A stretch of 13,352 bases of DNA from positions 1-13,352 of the forward strand of contig CAMZHP010000061.1 in assembly GCA_947306845.1 (NCBI GenBank), written 5' to 3'. This document shows positions 1-6,763 of the stretch, in pieces. Both the position numbers and the translations under genes were made by a program. Under the pieces are notes generated by a model that was not told the origin of the DNA, did not search any database, and saw only the letters and a list, made by a program, of their open reading frames with translations. Position 1 is the stretch's first letter; each line of letters starts with the position of its first letter. This stretch comes from an uncultured Prevotellaceae bacterium (GTDB lineage: Bacteria > Bacteroidota > Bacteroidia > Bacteroidales > Bacteroidaceae).

Positions 1-724
1 GATCATAGCCAGGTGTATGCTGACGATAGCCACCCTGCTGGTAGCCGCCACGCTGTTGATAGCCGCCGCGCTGTTGATAGCCGCCGCGCTGCTGGTAGCC
101 GCCACGCTGCTGGTAGCCGCCGCGCTGCTGGTAGCCACCCTCCTGCTGCTGACGGGGTTGGTAACCACCCTGTTCGCCGCGCTGCTGGTATCCACCGCGC
201 TGCTGATAACCGCCACGCTGCTGATAACCGCCGCGCTGCTGATAACCACCACGCTGCTGATAGCCGCCACGCTGCTGATAACCACCCTCCTGCTGCTGAC
301 GGGGCTGATAACCGCCCTCTTGCTGCTGACGGGGCTGATAACCGCCCTCCTGCTGTTGGCGGGGCTGATAACCGCCCTGACGGGGCTGATAACCACCCTG
401 ACGAGGCTGATAACCGCCCTGACGGGGCTGATAACTGCCTTGCTGACGGTCATTATTATTATAACGCGGACGATAGGAGCGCTGGCCGCCATTCGACTGA
501 AGGCCAGCTCCAAATCCCTCTGGGCGGAATCCGCCCTCATCCTCGTTACTGCGTTCTGTAGAATAAGCTCGCTGCGTATGAATTCTCGGACGTTGTGACC
601 TTCCTCCGCTGCGATAATCCCTTGAATAGTTGTCTTGTTGTCCTGATGACTGATAACCTTCCCGGCCACCAGCATTCTGCTCGTTGGACAGTTCTTCTTG
701 CTTGTTCTCGTTTTCCAAATCCAT
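1..724 (-). CDS. Repeat-rich N-terminus of a probable RluB/RsuA-type rRNA pseudouridine synthase (partial)
   Basis: The reading frame opens at ATG 724-722 and runs without a stop for 241 codons to the left edge, so the C-terminal part is missing. Residues 1-96 are polar and rich in Asn, Gln, Arg and Gly (start MDLENENKQEELSNEQ). Residues 97-235 are about 19 tandem units built on GGYQ followed by PRQ, PRQQQE or QR. There is no signal peptide or membrane segment, so the protein should be cytoplasmic. The catalytic domain is outside the window. The assignment rests on my recollection that Bacteroidales pseudouridine synthases of the RluB/RsuA family carry a long basic Gly/Gln/Arg/Tyr-rich extension and often follow purB. 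If correct, the enzyme isomerises a uridine in 23S rRNA and the extension probably binds RNA. The start lies 51 bp after purB with no clear promoter between, suggesting co-transcription. The gene call is firm; the function is an inference. Confidence 0.62.
   Translation of the reverse strand, partial: MDLENENKQEELSNEQNAGGREGYQSSGQQDNYSRDYRSGGRSQRPRIHTQRAYSTERSNEDEGGFRPEGFGAGLQSNGGQRSYRPRYNNNDRQQGSYQPRQGGYQPRQGGYQPRQGGYQPRQQQEGGYQPRQQQEGGYQPRQQQEGGYQQRGGYQQRGGYQQRGGYQQRGGYQQRGGYQQRGEQGGYQPRQQQEGGYQQRGGYQQRGGYQQRGGYQQRGGYQQRGGYQQGGYRQHTPGYD
20..436 (-). repeat. In-frame GGYQ tandem repeats (about 19 units)
   Basis: Reading on the minus strand from 436 to 20, the units are 18 bp (GGYQQR), 21 bp (GGYQPRQ) or 30 bp (GGYQPRQQQE). 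The order is SYQPRQ, two GGYQPRQ, three GGYQPRQQQE, six GGYQQR-type units, one GGYQPRQQQE, five GGYQQR, then GGYQQ and GGYRQ. All unit lengths are multiples of three, so gain or loss of units keeps the frame. Synonymous codons differ by block: the first eleven units all use TAT for Tyr, while most later ones use TAC. That suggests at least two separate local amplifications. Confidence 0.9.
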
Positions 725-775
725 AGTGTTTTAACAAATTAATAGCCTCACGGCTGAGTTAGTAAAATAGTGTTT

Positions 776-2125
776 CTAAATTCCTGTATAGTTGTGTGGC
801 GTGATGGCCAACAGCTGTTTTCTCGTTTCCTGGTCTATATCCAAAGACCCAATAAAATCATGTATCGTCTGTTCTGTGATTTTCTGATTGGTCCGTGTCA
901 GTTGTTTCAGAGCCTCGTAGGGATTGGGATAGGCTTCCCGCCGCAGGATGGTCTGTATCGCCTCAGCCACCACAGCCCAGTTGGCTTCCAGGTCATCATA
1001 CAATTTCTGCTCGTTGAGAATCAGTTTGCGCAGTCCTTTCAACGTGCTTTCCACAGCAATCACGGTGTGGGCGAGTGGCACCCCTACATTGCGCAACACT
1101 GTGGAGTCGGTCAGGTCGCGCTGGAGCCTGCTCACAGGCAGTTTGGCGGCCAGGAACTGCAAGAGGGCGTTGGAAATGCCAAGATTCCCCTCGCTGTTCT
1201 CGAAATCTATAGGGTTGACCTTGTGGGGCATGGCACTGGAACCCACCTCGCCTTTTTTGATTTTCTGCTTGAAATACTCCATGGATATATACATCCAGAA
1301 GTCACGGTCGAGATCGATCAAGATGGTGTTGATCCGTCTGAGTGCATCAAACACTGCGCCCAGACAGTCGTAATTGCTGATCTGTGTGGTGAACTGCTCA
1401 CGGTCGAGCCCAAGCGACTCTTTCACGAAGCGGTTGCCGAAGTCTTTCCAGTCTATCTGGGGATAAGCTACATGATGGGCGTTGAAATTGCCTGTGGCTC
1501 CACCAAACTTGGCTGTAATGCGGCAGGAGCGCAAAGAATCCATTTGCTCACGGAGTCTGTACACAAACACCATTATTTCCTTTCCCAAACGGGTAGGTGA
1601 GGCGGGTTGCCCGTGAGTTTTAGCCAGCATGGACACATCTTTCCACTCCTCGGCATAGTCGGTCAGCTGACCAATCAGTTCCTCCAACAGAGGGCAAACC
1701 ACACCCTCCAATGCATCCTTGATGGACAGGGGAACGGAAGTATTGTTGATGTCCTGAGAGGTCAGGCCGAAATGCACAAATTCCTTGTAGGGGCCGAAGC
1801 CACCGATTTCATCCAGTCGTTCCTTGATGAAATACTCCACAGCCTTTACATCATGGTTAGTGATTTTCTCAATATCCTTCACCCTCTGCGCATCTTCCAC
1901 AGTAAGTTGTTGATAGATATCTCTTAGTTGGGGGAACAAGCTCTGATCTATGTCCTCGAGCTGAGGCAACGGCAATTGACACAGAGCAATGAAATACTCT
2001 ATTTCAACACGGATCCTGTAGCGGATAAGGGCATACTCAGAAAAAAAACCTGCAAGCAGTTCTGTCTTACCTCTGTAGCGACCGTCGACGGGTGATATGG
2101 CGGTCAGTGTCTCAAGCTGAATCAT
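776..2125 (-). CDS. purB: Adenylosuccinate lyase (PurB)
   Basis: PurB catalyses two fumarate-releasing steps of purine synthesis: SAICAR to AICAR, and adenylosuccinate to AMP. The 449-residue product has the length and layout of the E. coli-type enzyme (456 aa). The fumarase/aspartase superfamily blocks are visible: TSQDINNTS at residues 122-130, KTHGQPASPT at 169-178 with the catalytic-type His at 171, and the mobile signature loop GSSAMPHKVNP at about 295-305 with the catalytic Ser in the SS pair, followed by a conserved Glu. RDLTDSTVLRN further on is typical of this subfamily. The ATG at 2125-2123 is preferred. A TTG one codon upstream is in frame but would add only one residue. A -7 promoter box lies about 36 bp upstream, and the repeat-rich gene follows 51 bp downstream, so the two are probably one transcript. 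Nothing looks broken. Confidence 0.97.
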   Translation of the reverse strand: MIQLETLTAISPVDGRYRGKTELLAGFFSEYALIRYRIRVEIEYFIALCQLPLPQLEDIDQSLFPQLRDIYQQLTVEDAQRVKDIEKITNHDVKAVEYFIKERLDEIGGFGPYKEFVHFGLTSQDINNTSVPLSIKDALEGVVCPLLEELIGQLTDYAEEWKDVSMLAKTHGQPASPTRLGKEIMVFVYRLREQMDSLRSCRITAKFGGATGNFNAHHVAYPQIDWKDFGNRFVKESLGLDREQFTTQISNYDCLGAVFDALRRINTILIDLDRDFWMYISMEYFKQKIKKGEVGSSAMPHKVNPIDFENSEGNLGISNALLQFLAAKLPVSRLQRDLTDSTVLRNVGVPLAHTVIAVESTLKGLRKLILNEQKLYDDLEANWAVVAEAIQTILRREAYPNPYEALKQLTRTNQKITEQTIHDFIGSLDIDQETRKQLLAITPHNYTGI

Positions 2126-2160
2126 CAAAAATATATAGTTGCGGCCTTACGATTTCGATG

Positions 2161-2168
2161 CAAAGATA
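2161..2168 (-). promoter_or_regulatory. -7 promoter element for purB
   Basis: On the minus strand this reads TATCTTTG followed by C, a perfect match to the Bacteroidetes -7 consensus TAnnTTTG. It sits about 36 bp upstream of the purB ATG, giving a short leader of roughly 30 nt. I see no good -33 TTTG at 17-23 bp upstream, so the call rests on the -7 box and its position. Confidence 0.65.
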
Positions 2169-2221
2169 CAAATTAAAAATGTGATATGCGTCATCTCTCC
2201 TGAAAAAAAGACATTTTGGGC

Positions 2222-2256
2222 AAAAAATCCCTGCAATCCCATAAGGACCACAGGGA
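2222..2256 (-). terminator. Rho-independent terminator after tRNA-Val
   Basis: On the minus strand TCCCTG pairs with CAGGGA (6 bp), with an inner TCC/GGA pairing in the loop, and is followed directly by TTTTTT. It starts 12 nt after the tRNA 3' end. It would separate the tRNA transcript from purB, whose promoter lies about 54 bp further on. Confidence 0.7.
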
Positions 2257-2267
2257 ATCACCCCAAG

Positions 2268-2342
2268 TGGGCGTTGACGGATTCGAACCGCCGACCCTCT
2301 GCTTGTAAGGCAGATGCTCTAAACCAGCTGAGCTAAACGCCC
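2268..2342 (-). tRNA. tRNA-Val (anticodon UAC)
   Basis: The 75-nt minus-strand sequence folds as a complete cloverleaf. The acceptor GGGCGTT pairs with AACGCCC, and the D arm contains GCTCAGCTGG. The anticodon stem TCTGC/GCAGA encloses the loop CTTACAA, giving anticodon TAC. The T arm GGCGG-TTCGAAT-CCGTC contains one G-T wobble, and the discriminator base is A. UAC reads GUA and, by wobble, other valine codons. The 3' CCA is not encoded (the genome continues CTT), so it must be added by nucleotidyltransferase. The gene is solitary, with its own promoter and terminator. Confidence 0.97.
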
Positions 2343-2359
2343 CTTTTCAAAAAGCGTTG

Positions 2360-2391
2360 CAAAGGTAAGAAATATATGTGATACCGCCAAA
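2360..2391 (-). promoter_or_regulatory. Promoter of tRNA-Val
   Basis: On the minus strand there is a -33 element TTTG (2391-2388), a 20-bp spacer and a -7 element TACCTTTG (2367-2360), followed by C. Both match the Bacteroidetes consensus, and the spacing is normal. The -7 box ends 17 bp before the tRNA 5' end. This is the best promoter in the window, and it is divergent from the trpS promoter about 40 bp to the right. Confidence 0.8.
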
Positions 2392-2429
2392 TTTTTCTTG
2401 AATTTTTTCTTTTTCACACTTAATTGTGG

Positions 2430-2437
2430 TAATTTTG
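2430..2437 (+). promoter_or_regulatory. -7 promoter element for trpS
   Basis: TAATTTTG followed by C matches the consensus TAnnTTTG. It lies 67 bp upstream of the trpS ATG and implies a leader of about 60 nt. The -33 position is a T-rich run without a clear TTTG. Confidence 0.65.
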
Positions 2438-2469
2438 CACCTTCAAAAGATCATTTTATAACATTATTT

Positions 2470-2489
2470 GTGGGATTTTGAGAGCCCAC
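2470..2489 (+). other. Possible small hairpin in the trpS leader
   Basis: GTGGG (2470-2474) can pair with CCCAC (2485-2489) around a 10-nt loop, 15 nt before the trpS start codon. The stem is only 5 bp. I see no T-box specifier region, no antiterminator and no leader peptide with Trp codons, so a regulatory role is a guess. Confidence 0.25.
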
Positions 2490-2504
2490 CTAAAACAAAG
2501 AAGA

Positions 2505-3491
2505 ATGGAAAAAGTAGTTAGTGGCATCAGGCCGACCGGCAACCTGCACTTAGGAAACTATTACGGTGCGGTGAAGAGTTTTGTTAAAATGCAAGATGAG
2601 TATGACTGCATGTTCTTCATTGCCGACTGGCATAGTCTGACCACCCATCCCAAACCTGAGGATATCCAAAACAGCACCCGGACTATCCTGGCAGAATATC
2701 TGGCATGTGGCCTTGATCCTCAGAAAGCACCCATCTATGTGCAAAGCGACGTCAAGGAGACGCTGGAGCTTTACCTGTATCTGAACATGAACATTTACCT
2801 TGGGGAGCTCGAGCGCGTGACCACGTTCAAGGAGAAGGCTCGCAAGCAGCCCAACAATGTGAATGCCGGTCTGCTCACCTATCCTACGCTGATGGCTGCC
2901 GACATCCTCCAGCACCGCGCCCAGAAAGTGCCCGTAGGCAAAGACCAGGAGCAGAACATGGAGATGGCGAGGAAATGTGCCCGCCGTTTCAACAACATCT
3001 ATGGTGTGGAGTTTTTCCCAGAGCCTCAGAATTTTTATTTTGCTGACAAAGCTGTGAAAGTGCCCGGACTCGACGGGAGCGGGAAAATGGGCAAGAGCGA
3101 GGGCAACTGCATCTATTTGCGCGACGAGGACAAGGTCATCACCAAGAAAGTGATGAAAGCAGTGACAGACCTTGGCCCTCAGACCCCCAACAGCGAGCGT
3201 CCTGAGATCATCGAGAATCTGTTCACTTTCCTCTTGCTGTGCTCCAACAAGGAAGCCTACGACTATTTTGACGAGAAGTGGCGCGACTGCACTCTCCGCT
3301 ATGGAGACCTGAAGAAGCAGATCGCCTCCGACCTGGTGAAGACCATTGCTCCCATCCGTGAGCGCATAGCAGAATACAGTGCCAACACAGCGCTGCTCGA
3401 CCAGATTGCCCGTGAGGGAGCTGAGCGTGCCCGTGAGAGTGCCAAGGCTACCATAGAGGAAGTGAGGAGAATCATCGGATTCAGGGTCTAG
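2505..3491 (+). CDS. trpS: Tryptophan--tRNA ligase (TrpRS)
   Basis: TrpRS is a class I aminoacyl-tRNA synthetase that charges tRNA-Trp using ATP. The 328-residue product has the usual bacterial length. Its N-terminus shows SGIRPTGNLHLGNYYGA, containing the HIGH-type signature HLGN at 15-18. LMAADIL at 129-135 includes the Asp expected to recognise the indole nitrogen. VGKDQEQ at 144-150 follows in the Rossmann core. The KMSKS-type loop is GKMGKSEGN at 193-201, with Gly in place of the first Ser. The ATG at 2505 is chosen because the protein then starts MEKVVSGIRPTG as in the family. An in-frame TTG at 2478 would add nine atypical residues. The gene is transcribed alone: its promoter is upstream, a strong terminator follows 56 bp downstream, and both neighbours lie on the other strand. 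Confidence 0.97.
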   Translation: MEKVVSGIRPTGNLHLGNYYGAVKSFVKMQDEYDCMFFIADWHSLTTHPKPEDIQNSTRTILAEYLACGLDPQKAPIYVQSDVKETLELYLYLNMNIYLGELERVTTFKEKARKQPNNVNAGLLTYPTLMAADILQHRAQKVPVGKDQEQNMEMARKCARRFNNIYGVEFFPEPQNFYFADKAVKVPGLDGSGKMGKSEGNCIYLRDEDKVITKKVMKAVTDLGPQTPNSERPEIIENLFTFLLLCSNKEAYDYFDEKWRDCTLRYGDLKKQIASDLVKTIAPIRERIAEYSANTALLDQIAREGAERARESAKATIEEVRRIIGFRV

Positions 3492-3547
3492 TATAGAAAG
3501 ACAAGATTGTGGGAGTTCAGACATAACTCCCATCAATCAAAGACCAT

Positions 3548-3580
3548 AAAAAAGGTGCATCCATCGGGATGCACCTTTTT
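3548..3580. terminator. Bidirectional terminator between trpS and the OmpA-family gene
   Basis: GGTGCATCC (3554-3562) pairs perfectly with GGATGCACC (3567-3575) around the tetraloop ATCG. It is flanked by an A-run on the left and TTTTT on the right, so it can terminate in either direction. It lies between the stops of the convergent genes at 3491 and 3600. Confidence 0.92.
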
Positions 3581-3599
3581 ATTGTTTTCTGAGTTGTGA

Positions 3600-4739
3600 T
3601 TACTTCAGCTCAACAACTGCGCGACGGTTGAGGTCGAACGGTGAGAGGATGTCAACACCACCCTTGCCAACAGTTGTGATCTTGCTGCGGCTCACGCCCT
3701 GGCCAACCACCTCGTCGGCAACAGTCTTGGCGCGCTCGTCAGAGAGCCACTGGTTGTGCTCGGGATTACCGGTAGCGCTGTCAGCATAACCTGTGATGAG
3801 CAGGTCAACATTCTTGTCAGCAGCCAGCTTGGCCAGTGTGCGAACGTCCACCATGTCACGCTCGTATGAAGGACCGCTGTTGGTCTTGTTGCAGTAGAAG
3901 TAAACAGTAGCAGGAGCTGCGATGATGTCTCTCACTGCCTCGGGGCACTGGTGGTTGCGGATTAGGTTGTTCAGACGGTCAATCTCTGCATTGGCGTCAG
4001 CCAGCTGAGCATTGAGGGCGTCGATCTGTGACTGATGGAGAGCCTTGATAGCTGCGAGATCAGGCACTTTGTCCCATGTGCCCTTGCCCAGGTTGAAAGT
4101 CAGACCCAGTTCAGCATAGAGCAGGTTGTCGTGGCTTTCCCATCCGCGCTTGTTGGGATCAAGAAGCCAATCGTTGCCGTCGATATCGTTCTCATAGCGG
4201 TTCCATCCCACCTCGAGGTTGAGGAACACTTTGCGGCTGAGGCGGAACTCATTGAGGATACCTGCGCTCAGATCCATACCATAGCGGTTGTGGGTCATTG
4301 AGCGTCCGATACCACCACCAACGAAGGGAATGAAATTCCACACGCGGTCGGGGTTGTAGCCGCAGAGCATGTTGCTCACATTGAAGAGGATGTTCTCATT
4401 GAGTGTCCAGAACTTGTTGAAGTAGCCCTTTCCGTCGGGACGGACAGACTTGCCCCAGATACCCATCAGTTTGGTACGGAGTCCGAGACCCGGTGTGAAC
4501 CACTTACCGATAGCAATGGCTGCACCTGGGTTGGAACGGAAATCCTTCAGCGGGCTGCGGTCGAGACCTGCGCCATGCTCGTCAGCGGAATACCAAGCAT
4601 TCCACTGGGCACCAACCTGAATAAACCAATTGCTCCAGAATGAATTGGTTGCCACGCTGTACTTCAGTGTGGGATCATCCTGTGCCATGGCTGAAAAAGA
4701 AACGCTGGCGATTGCCAACACCATTAATAGTTTTTTCAT
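3600..4739 (-). CDS. OmpA-family outer-membrane protein
   Basis: This 379-residue protein should sit in the outer membrane and anchor it to peptidoglycan. Residues 1-19 form a signal peptide (MKKLLMVLAIASVSFSAMA, cut before Gln20). Residues 21-220 alternate polar and aromatic residues as in an OmpA-type beta-barrel, ending with the strand-like LGLTFNLG at 211-218. Residues 226-262 are a Leu/Ala/Asn-rich heptad-like linker, probably a short coiled coil. The C-terminal OmpA domain spans about 275-379: VYFYCNK, then TGYAD at 316-320 with the diaminopimelate-binding-type Asp320, LSDERA with Arg336, and NRRAVVELK at the end. It resembles the Omp40/41-type major proteins of Porphyromonas, though the exact orthologue is not resolved. 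It is transcribed alone from an A/T-rich promoter region and ends at the shared terminator, as expected for an abundant monocistronic product. Confidence 0.93.
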   Translation of the reverse strand: MKKLLMVLAIASVSFSAMAQDDPTLKYSVATNSFWSNWFIQVGAQWNAWYSADEHGAGLDRSPLKDFRSNPGAAIAIGKWFTPGLGLRTKLMGIWGKSVRPDGKGYFNKFWTLNENILFNVSNMLCGYNPDRVWNFIPFVGGGIGRSMTHNRYGMDLSAGILNEFRLSRKVFLNLEVGWNRYENDIDGNDWLLDPNKRGWESHDNLLYAELGLTFNLGKGTWDKVPDLAAIKALHQSQIDALNAQLADANAEIDRLNNLIRNHQCPEAVRDIIAAPATVYFYCNKTNSGPSYERDMVDVRTLAKLAADKNVDLLITGYADSATGNPEHNQWLSDERAKTVADEVVGQGVSRSKITTVGKGGVDILSPFDLNRRAVVELK

Positions 4740-4807
4740 AACCTTTTATGTTTTAAAAAATCAAAAAATAATATAATCTTTTTTATTATTCGCTATAAAT
4801 TCCGCCG

Positions 4808-4815
4808 CAAAGATA
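4808..4815 (-). promoter_or_regulatory. -7 promoter element for the OmpA-family gene
   Basis: On the minus strand this reads TATCTTTG followed by C, a consensus -7 box. It is 68 bp upstream of the start codon, giving a leader of about 60 nt that is very A/T-rich. No well-spaced -33 TTTG is visible. Confidence 0.65.
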
Positions 4816-4836
4816 ATATTTTTTTCCAAATATTAT
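4813..4836. promoter_or_regulatory. Inverted repeat overlapping the OmpA-family promoter
   Basis: ATAATATTT (4813-4821) and AAATATTAT (4828-4836) form a perfect 9-bp inverted repeat with a 6-bp spacer. It covers the upstream edge of the -7 box and the region towards -33. The sequence is entirely A/T in the arms, so chance is a real possibility. If functional it would be an operator or a bend rather than an RNA hairpin, since it lies upstream of the expected transcription start. Confidence 0.35.
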
Positions 4837-4868
4837 TATTTTTTCTAAAGAAATTTTCACTTTTGGAC

Positions 4869-4908
4869 GAAAAAACGCAGTATTTATGCCTTTTTCGGGC
4901 GGTTTTTC
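4869..4908 (-). terminator. Weak candidate terminator after mutL
   Basis: On the minus strand GAAAAACCGC can pair with GCGTTTTTTC with one bulged C, around a 20-nt loop. It begins just after the mutL stop and contains a run of six T in the descending arm. It is much weaker than the other terminators here and could be fortuitous. Confidence 0.3.
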
Positions 4909-4914
4909 ACCAAA

Positions 4915-6729
4915 TCAGCCCAACAATCGTTCAATTTCTTCCTGTCGTAGGATGCAAGTGACCGACTTGCCATCGGGTGTCAAATTGACATTTGAGCAAG
5001 CAAAAAGTCGGTTGACCAGATTCTCCATTTCCTCATTGGAGAGCACCTGTCCGTAGGGTATGGCTGAGCTTCTCGCCATTCCCAGTGCCACTGACTCGGC
5101 CATCTCATTTTGTGGCCTTCCGGTCTTGTCCTTTGCAGAGGCGATGAGTTCGGCAAGCATGTTTCCGGGATCGACCCCATCCAGACCAGCAGGGACCCCA
5201 TTGATGGAGAAGCTTCCCCCACCCAAGTCTGACACGGCAAATCCCACGTCAGCCAACTGGTCAAGCAGCTGCTGCATCACAGCAGTCTCTGCAGGTGTCA
5301 GTCTGACGATCTCCGGGAACAGCACTCGCTGTGTGGGCCATTTATGACTGGCCATTTTCTGCAGATATTCCTCAAACAGCACCCTGAGGTGTGCCCTATG
5401 CTGGTCGATGATCATCAGTCCCGATTTCACCGCCGTCATGATAAACCGCCCCTTATATTGATAATGTACGGGAGATTTCTCTGCCATGATGTCTGCCGTG
5501 CCATCCACCTCCTGTCCGTCGAAGAGTGTGGTCTGTTGGCTGATGCCGTCTGTCTTGGTAGCCCCCTCCATTTGTTGCCACCCAGACTCTGCCGAGGGTC
5601 TGCTCCTCGGTGTCTCCCCTTTTTGGAAAGGATTGTACTGTGGGTCGATTCTCACCCTCGGCATAGTCGCCGTGCCCCCTGTGCCAAACACTGGGATATC
5701 GGGTTTGTCTTCCGTATCGAATTCGATGGAAGGAATGTCATTGAACCTGCCGACCGCATCTTTGACAGATGCAGATAGGATCTGCCATATCGCCTGTTCG
5801 TTCTCAAACTTGATTTCCGTCTTGGTGGGATGGATGTTGACATCAATATCCGCTGGCGGGACATCAAAGTAAATGAAGAAAGGCACCTGCTCACCCTGCG
5901 GGACGAGCCTCTCAAACGGTGCCATGACAGCCTTTGCGAAATAGGCATGCTTCATGTACCTTGAATTGACAAAGAAATACTGATGTGCCCCTTTCTTTTT
6001 CGCCGACTGTGGTTTTCCCACATACCCTGTGATACGACATAGTGTGGTGTCCACATTGATGGGAAGGAGGTCCTGATTGATGCGTTTCCCGAACACGTCG
6101 ACGATGCGCTGCCTCAGTCCTGCTGCCGGCAGGTTGGACAGTTCCGTGCCATTGCTGTGCAGTGTGAACGACACCTGCGGATAAACCAGTGCGATGCGCT
6201 CATACGCTATGAGAATATTGTTGAGTTCGGTAGCATTTGACTTCAGGAACTTCCTCCTTGCTGGGACATTGAAAAAAAGGTTCTCCACCTTGAACTGGCT
6301 TCCCTCCGGGCATGCCACCGGCTGTTGCTCCATGAATTTCGACCCTTCGATACGCAGCAGGGTACCGACCTCCTCTTCATGCGTTCGGGTGATGAGCGTC
6401 ACTTGTGCCACCGCTGCGATGGAAGCCAGCGCCTCCCCTCTGAACCCCATGGTGTGCAAGTCAAAGAGGTCGCCAGCATTGCGGATTTTGGAGGTGGCAT
6501 GGCGTTCAAAGGACAACCGTGCATCCGTGGCCGACATACCCGAACCATTGTCGATGACCTGGATCATGGTGCGGCCAGCGTCAACCACCATCACATGCAC
6601 CTCGTTGGCTCCTGCATCCAGCGCATTCTCCACCAATTCCTTCACCACGGAAGCCGGCCTTTGAATGACCTCGCCCGCAGCAATTTGGTTGGCGACGGAG
6701 TCTGGCAATAATTGTATAATATCTGTCAT
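4915..6729 (-). CDS. mutL: DNA mismatch repair protein MutL
   Basis: MutL links mismatch recognition by MutS to strand incision and removal. The 604-residue product has the full family architecture. The N-terminal GHKL ATPase shows [30 protein letters not shown] (31-41, general base Glu31 and metal-binding Asn35), DNGSGM (60-65) and [10 protein letters not shown] (95-104). A ribosomal-S5-like transducer domain follows to about 330, including [10 protein letters not shown]. Residues 335-420 are a low-complexity Pro/Thr/Asp-rich linker containing QTTLF (399-403). The C-terminal dimerisation domain runs from about 424. Its metal-binding motif reads [12 protein letters not shown] (442-453), not the canonical DQHA(X)2E(X)4E. 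The usual CPHGRP is TPDGKS (584-589). The nuclease centre therefore looks degenerate. It is the last gene of the guaB run, 19 bp after the OstA-like gene. Confidence 0.96.
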   Translation of the reverse strand: MTDIIQLLPDSVANQIAAGEVIQRPASVVKELVENALDAGANEVHVMVVDAGRTMIQVIDNGSGMSATDARLSFERHATSKIRNAGDLFDLHTMGFRGEALASIAAVAQVTLITRTHEEEVGTLLRIEGSKFMEQQPVACPEGSQFKVENLFFNVPARRKFLKSNATELNNILIAYERIALVYPQVSFTLHSNGTELSNLPAAGLRQRIVDVFGKRINQDLLPINVDTTLCRITGYVGKPQSAKKKGAHQYFFVNSRYMKHAYFAKAVMAPFERLVPQGEQVPFFIYFDVPPADIDVNIHPTKTEIKFENEQAIWQILSASVKDAVGRFNDIPSIEFDTEDKPDIPVFGTGGTATMPRVRIDPQYNPFQKGETPRSRPSAESGWQQMEGATKTDGISQQTTLFDGQEVDGTADIMAEKSPVHYQYKGRFIMTAVKSGLMIIDQHRAHLRVLFEEYLQKMASHKWPTQRVLFPEIVRLTPAETAVMQQLLDQLADVGFAVSDLGGGSFSINGVPAGLDGVDPGNMLAELIASAKDKTGRPQNEMAESVALGMARSSAIPYGQVLSNEEMENLVNRLFACSNVNLTPDGKSVTCILRQEEIERLLG

Positions 6730-6763
6730 CTCACCAAGGAATCAAATCTCACCAAGGAGTCAT
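6728..6763. repeat. 18-bp near-perfect tandem duplication at the OstA-like/mutL junction
   Basis: Positions 6728-6745 and 6746-6763 are adjacent copies of an 18-bp unit differing at two positions; the first 13 bases, ATCTCACCAAGGA, are identical. The right-hand copy contains the last codons and stop of the OstA-like gene. The left-hand copy contains a second CCTTGGTGA and the mutL start codon. The duplication accounts for nearly all of the 19-bp spacer. Confidence 0.85.

Noticed and set aside
20..436. CRISPR array, suggested by regular short repeats.
   Set aside because: The units are contiguous, with no unique spacers, and translate into one uninterrupted repeat protein.
17..598. A plus-strand frame encoding a hydrophobic Leu/Ala/Ile/Thr-rich repeat protein resembling membrane helices.
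   Set aside because: It is the antisense reading of the GGYQ repeat tract. Multiple-of-three repeats with no stop in several frames keep it open. The minus frame has a sensible polar start and sits in context after purB.
770..1600. A 276-codon plus-strand frame opposite purB.
   Set aside because: It is fully antisense to a well-conserved enzyme and its product has no recognisable motif.
2268..2342. tRNA gene as an integration site for a mobile element.
   Set aside because: No integrase or duplicated tRNA 3' end is nearby. Both flanks are housekeeping genes with intact control signals.
2550..3536. A 328-codon minus-strand frame opposite trpS.
   Set aside because: It is a mirror of trpS codon structure, with no family resemblance. 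It would also have to end inside the trpS gene and start next to the shared terminator.
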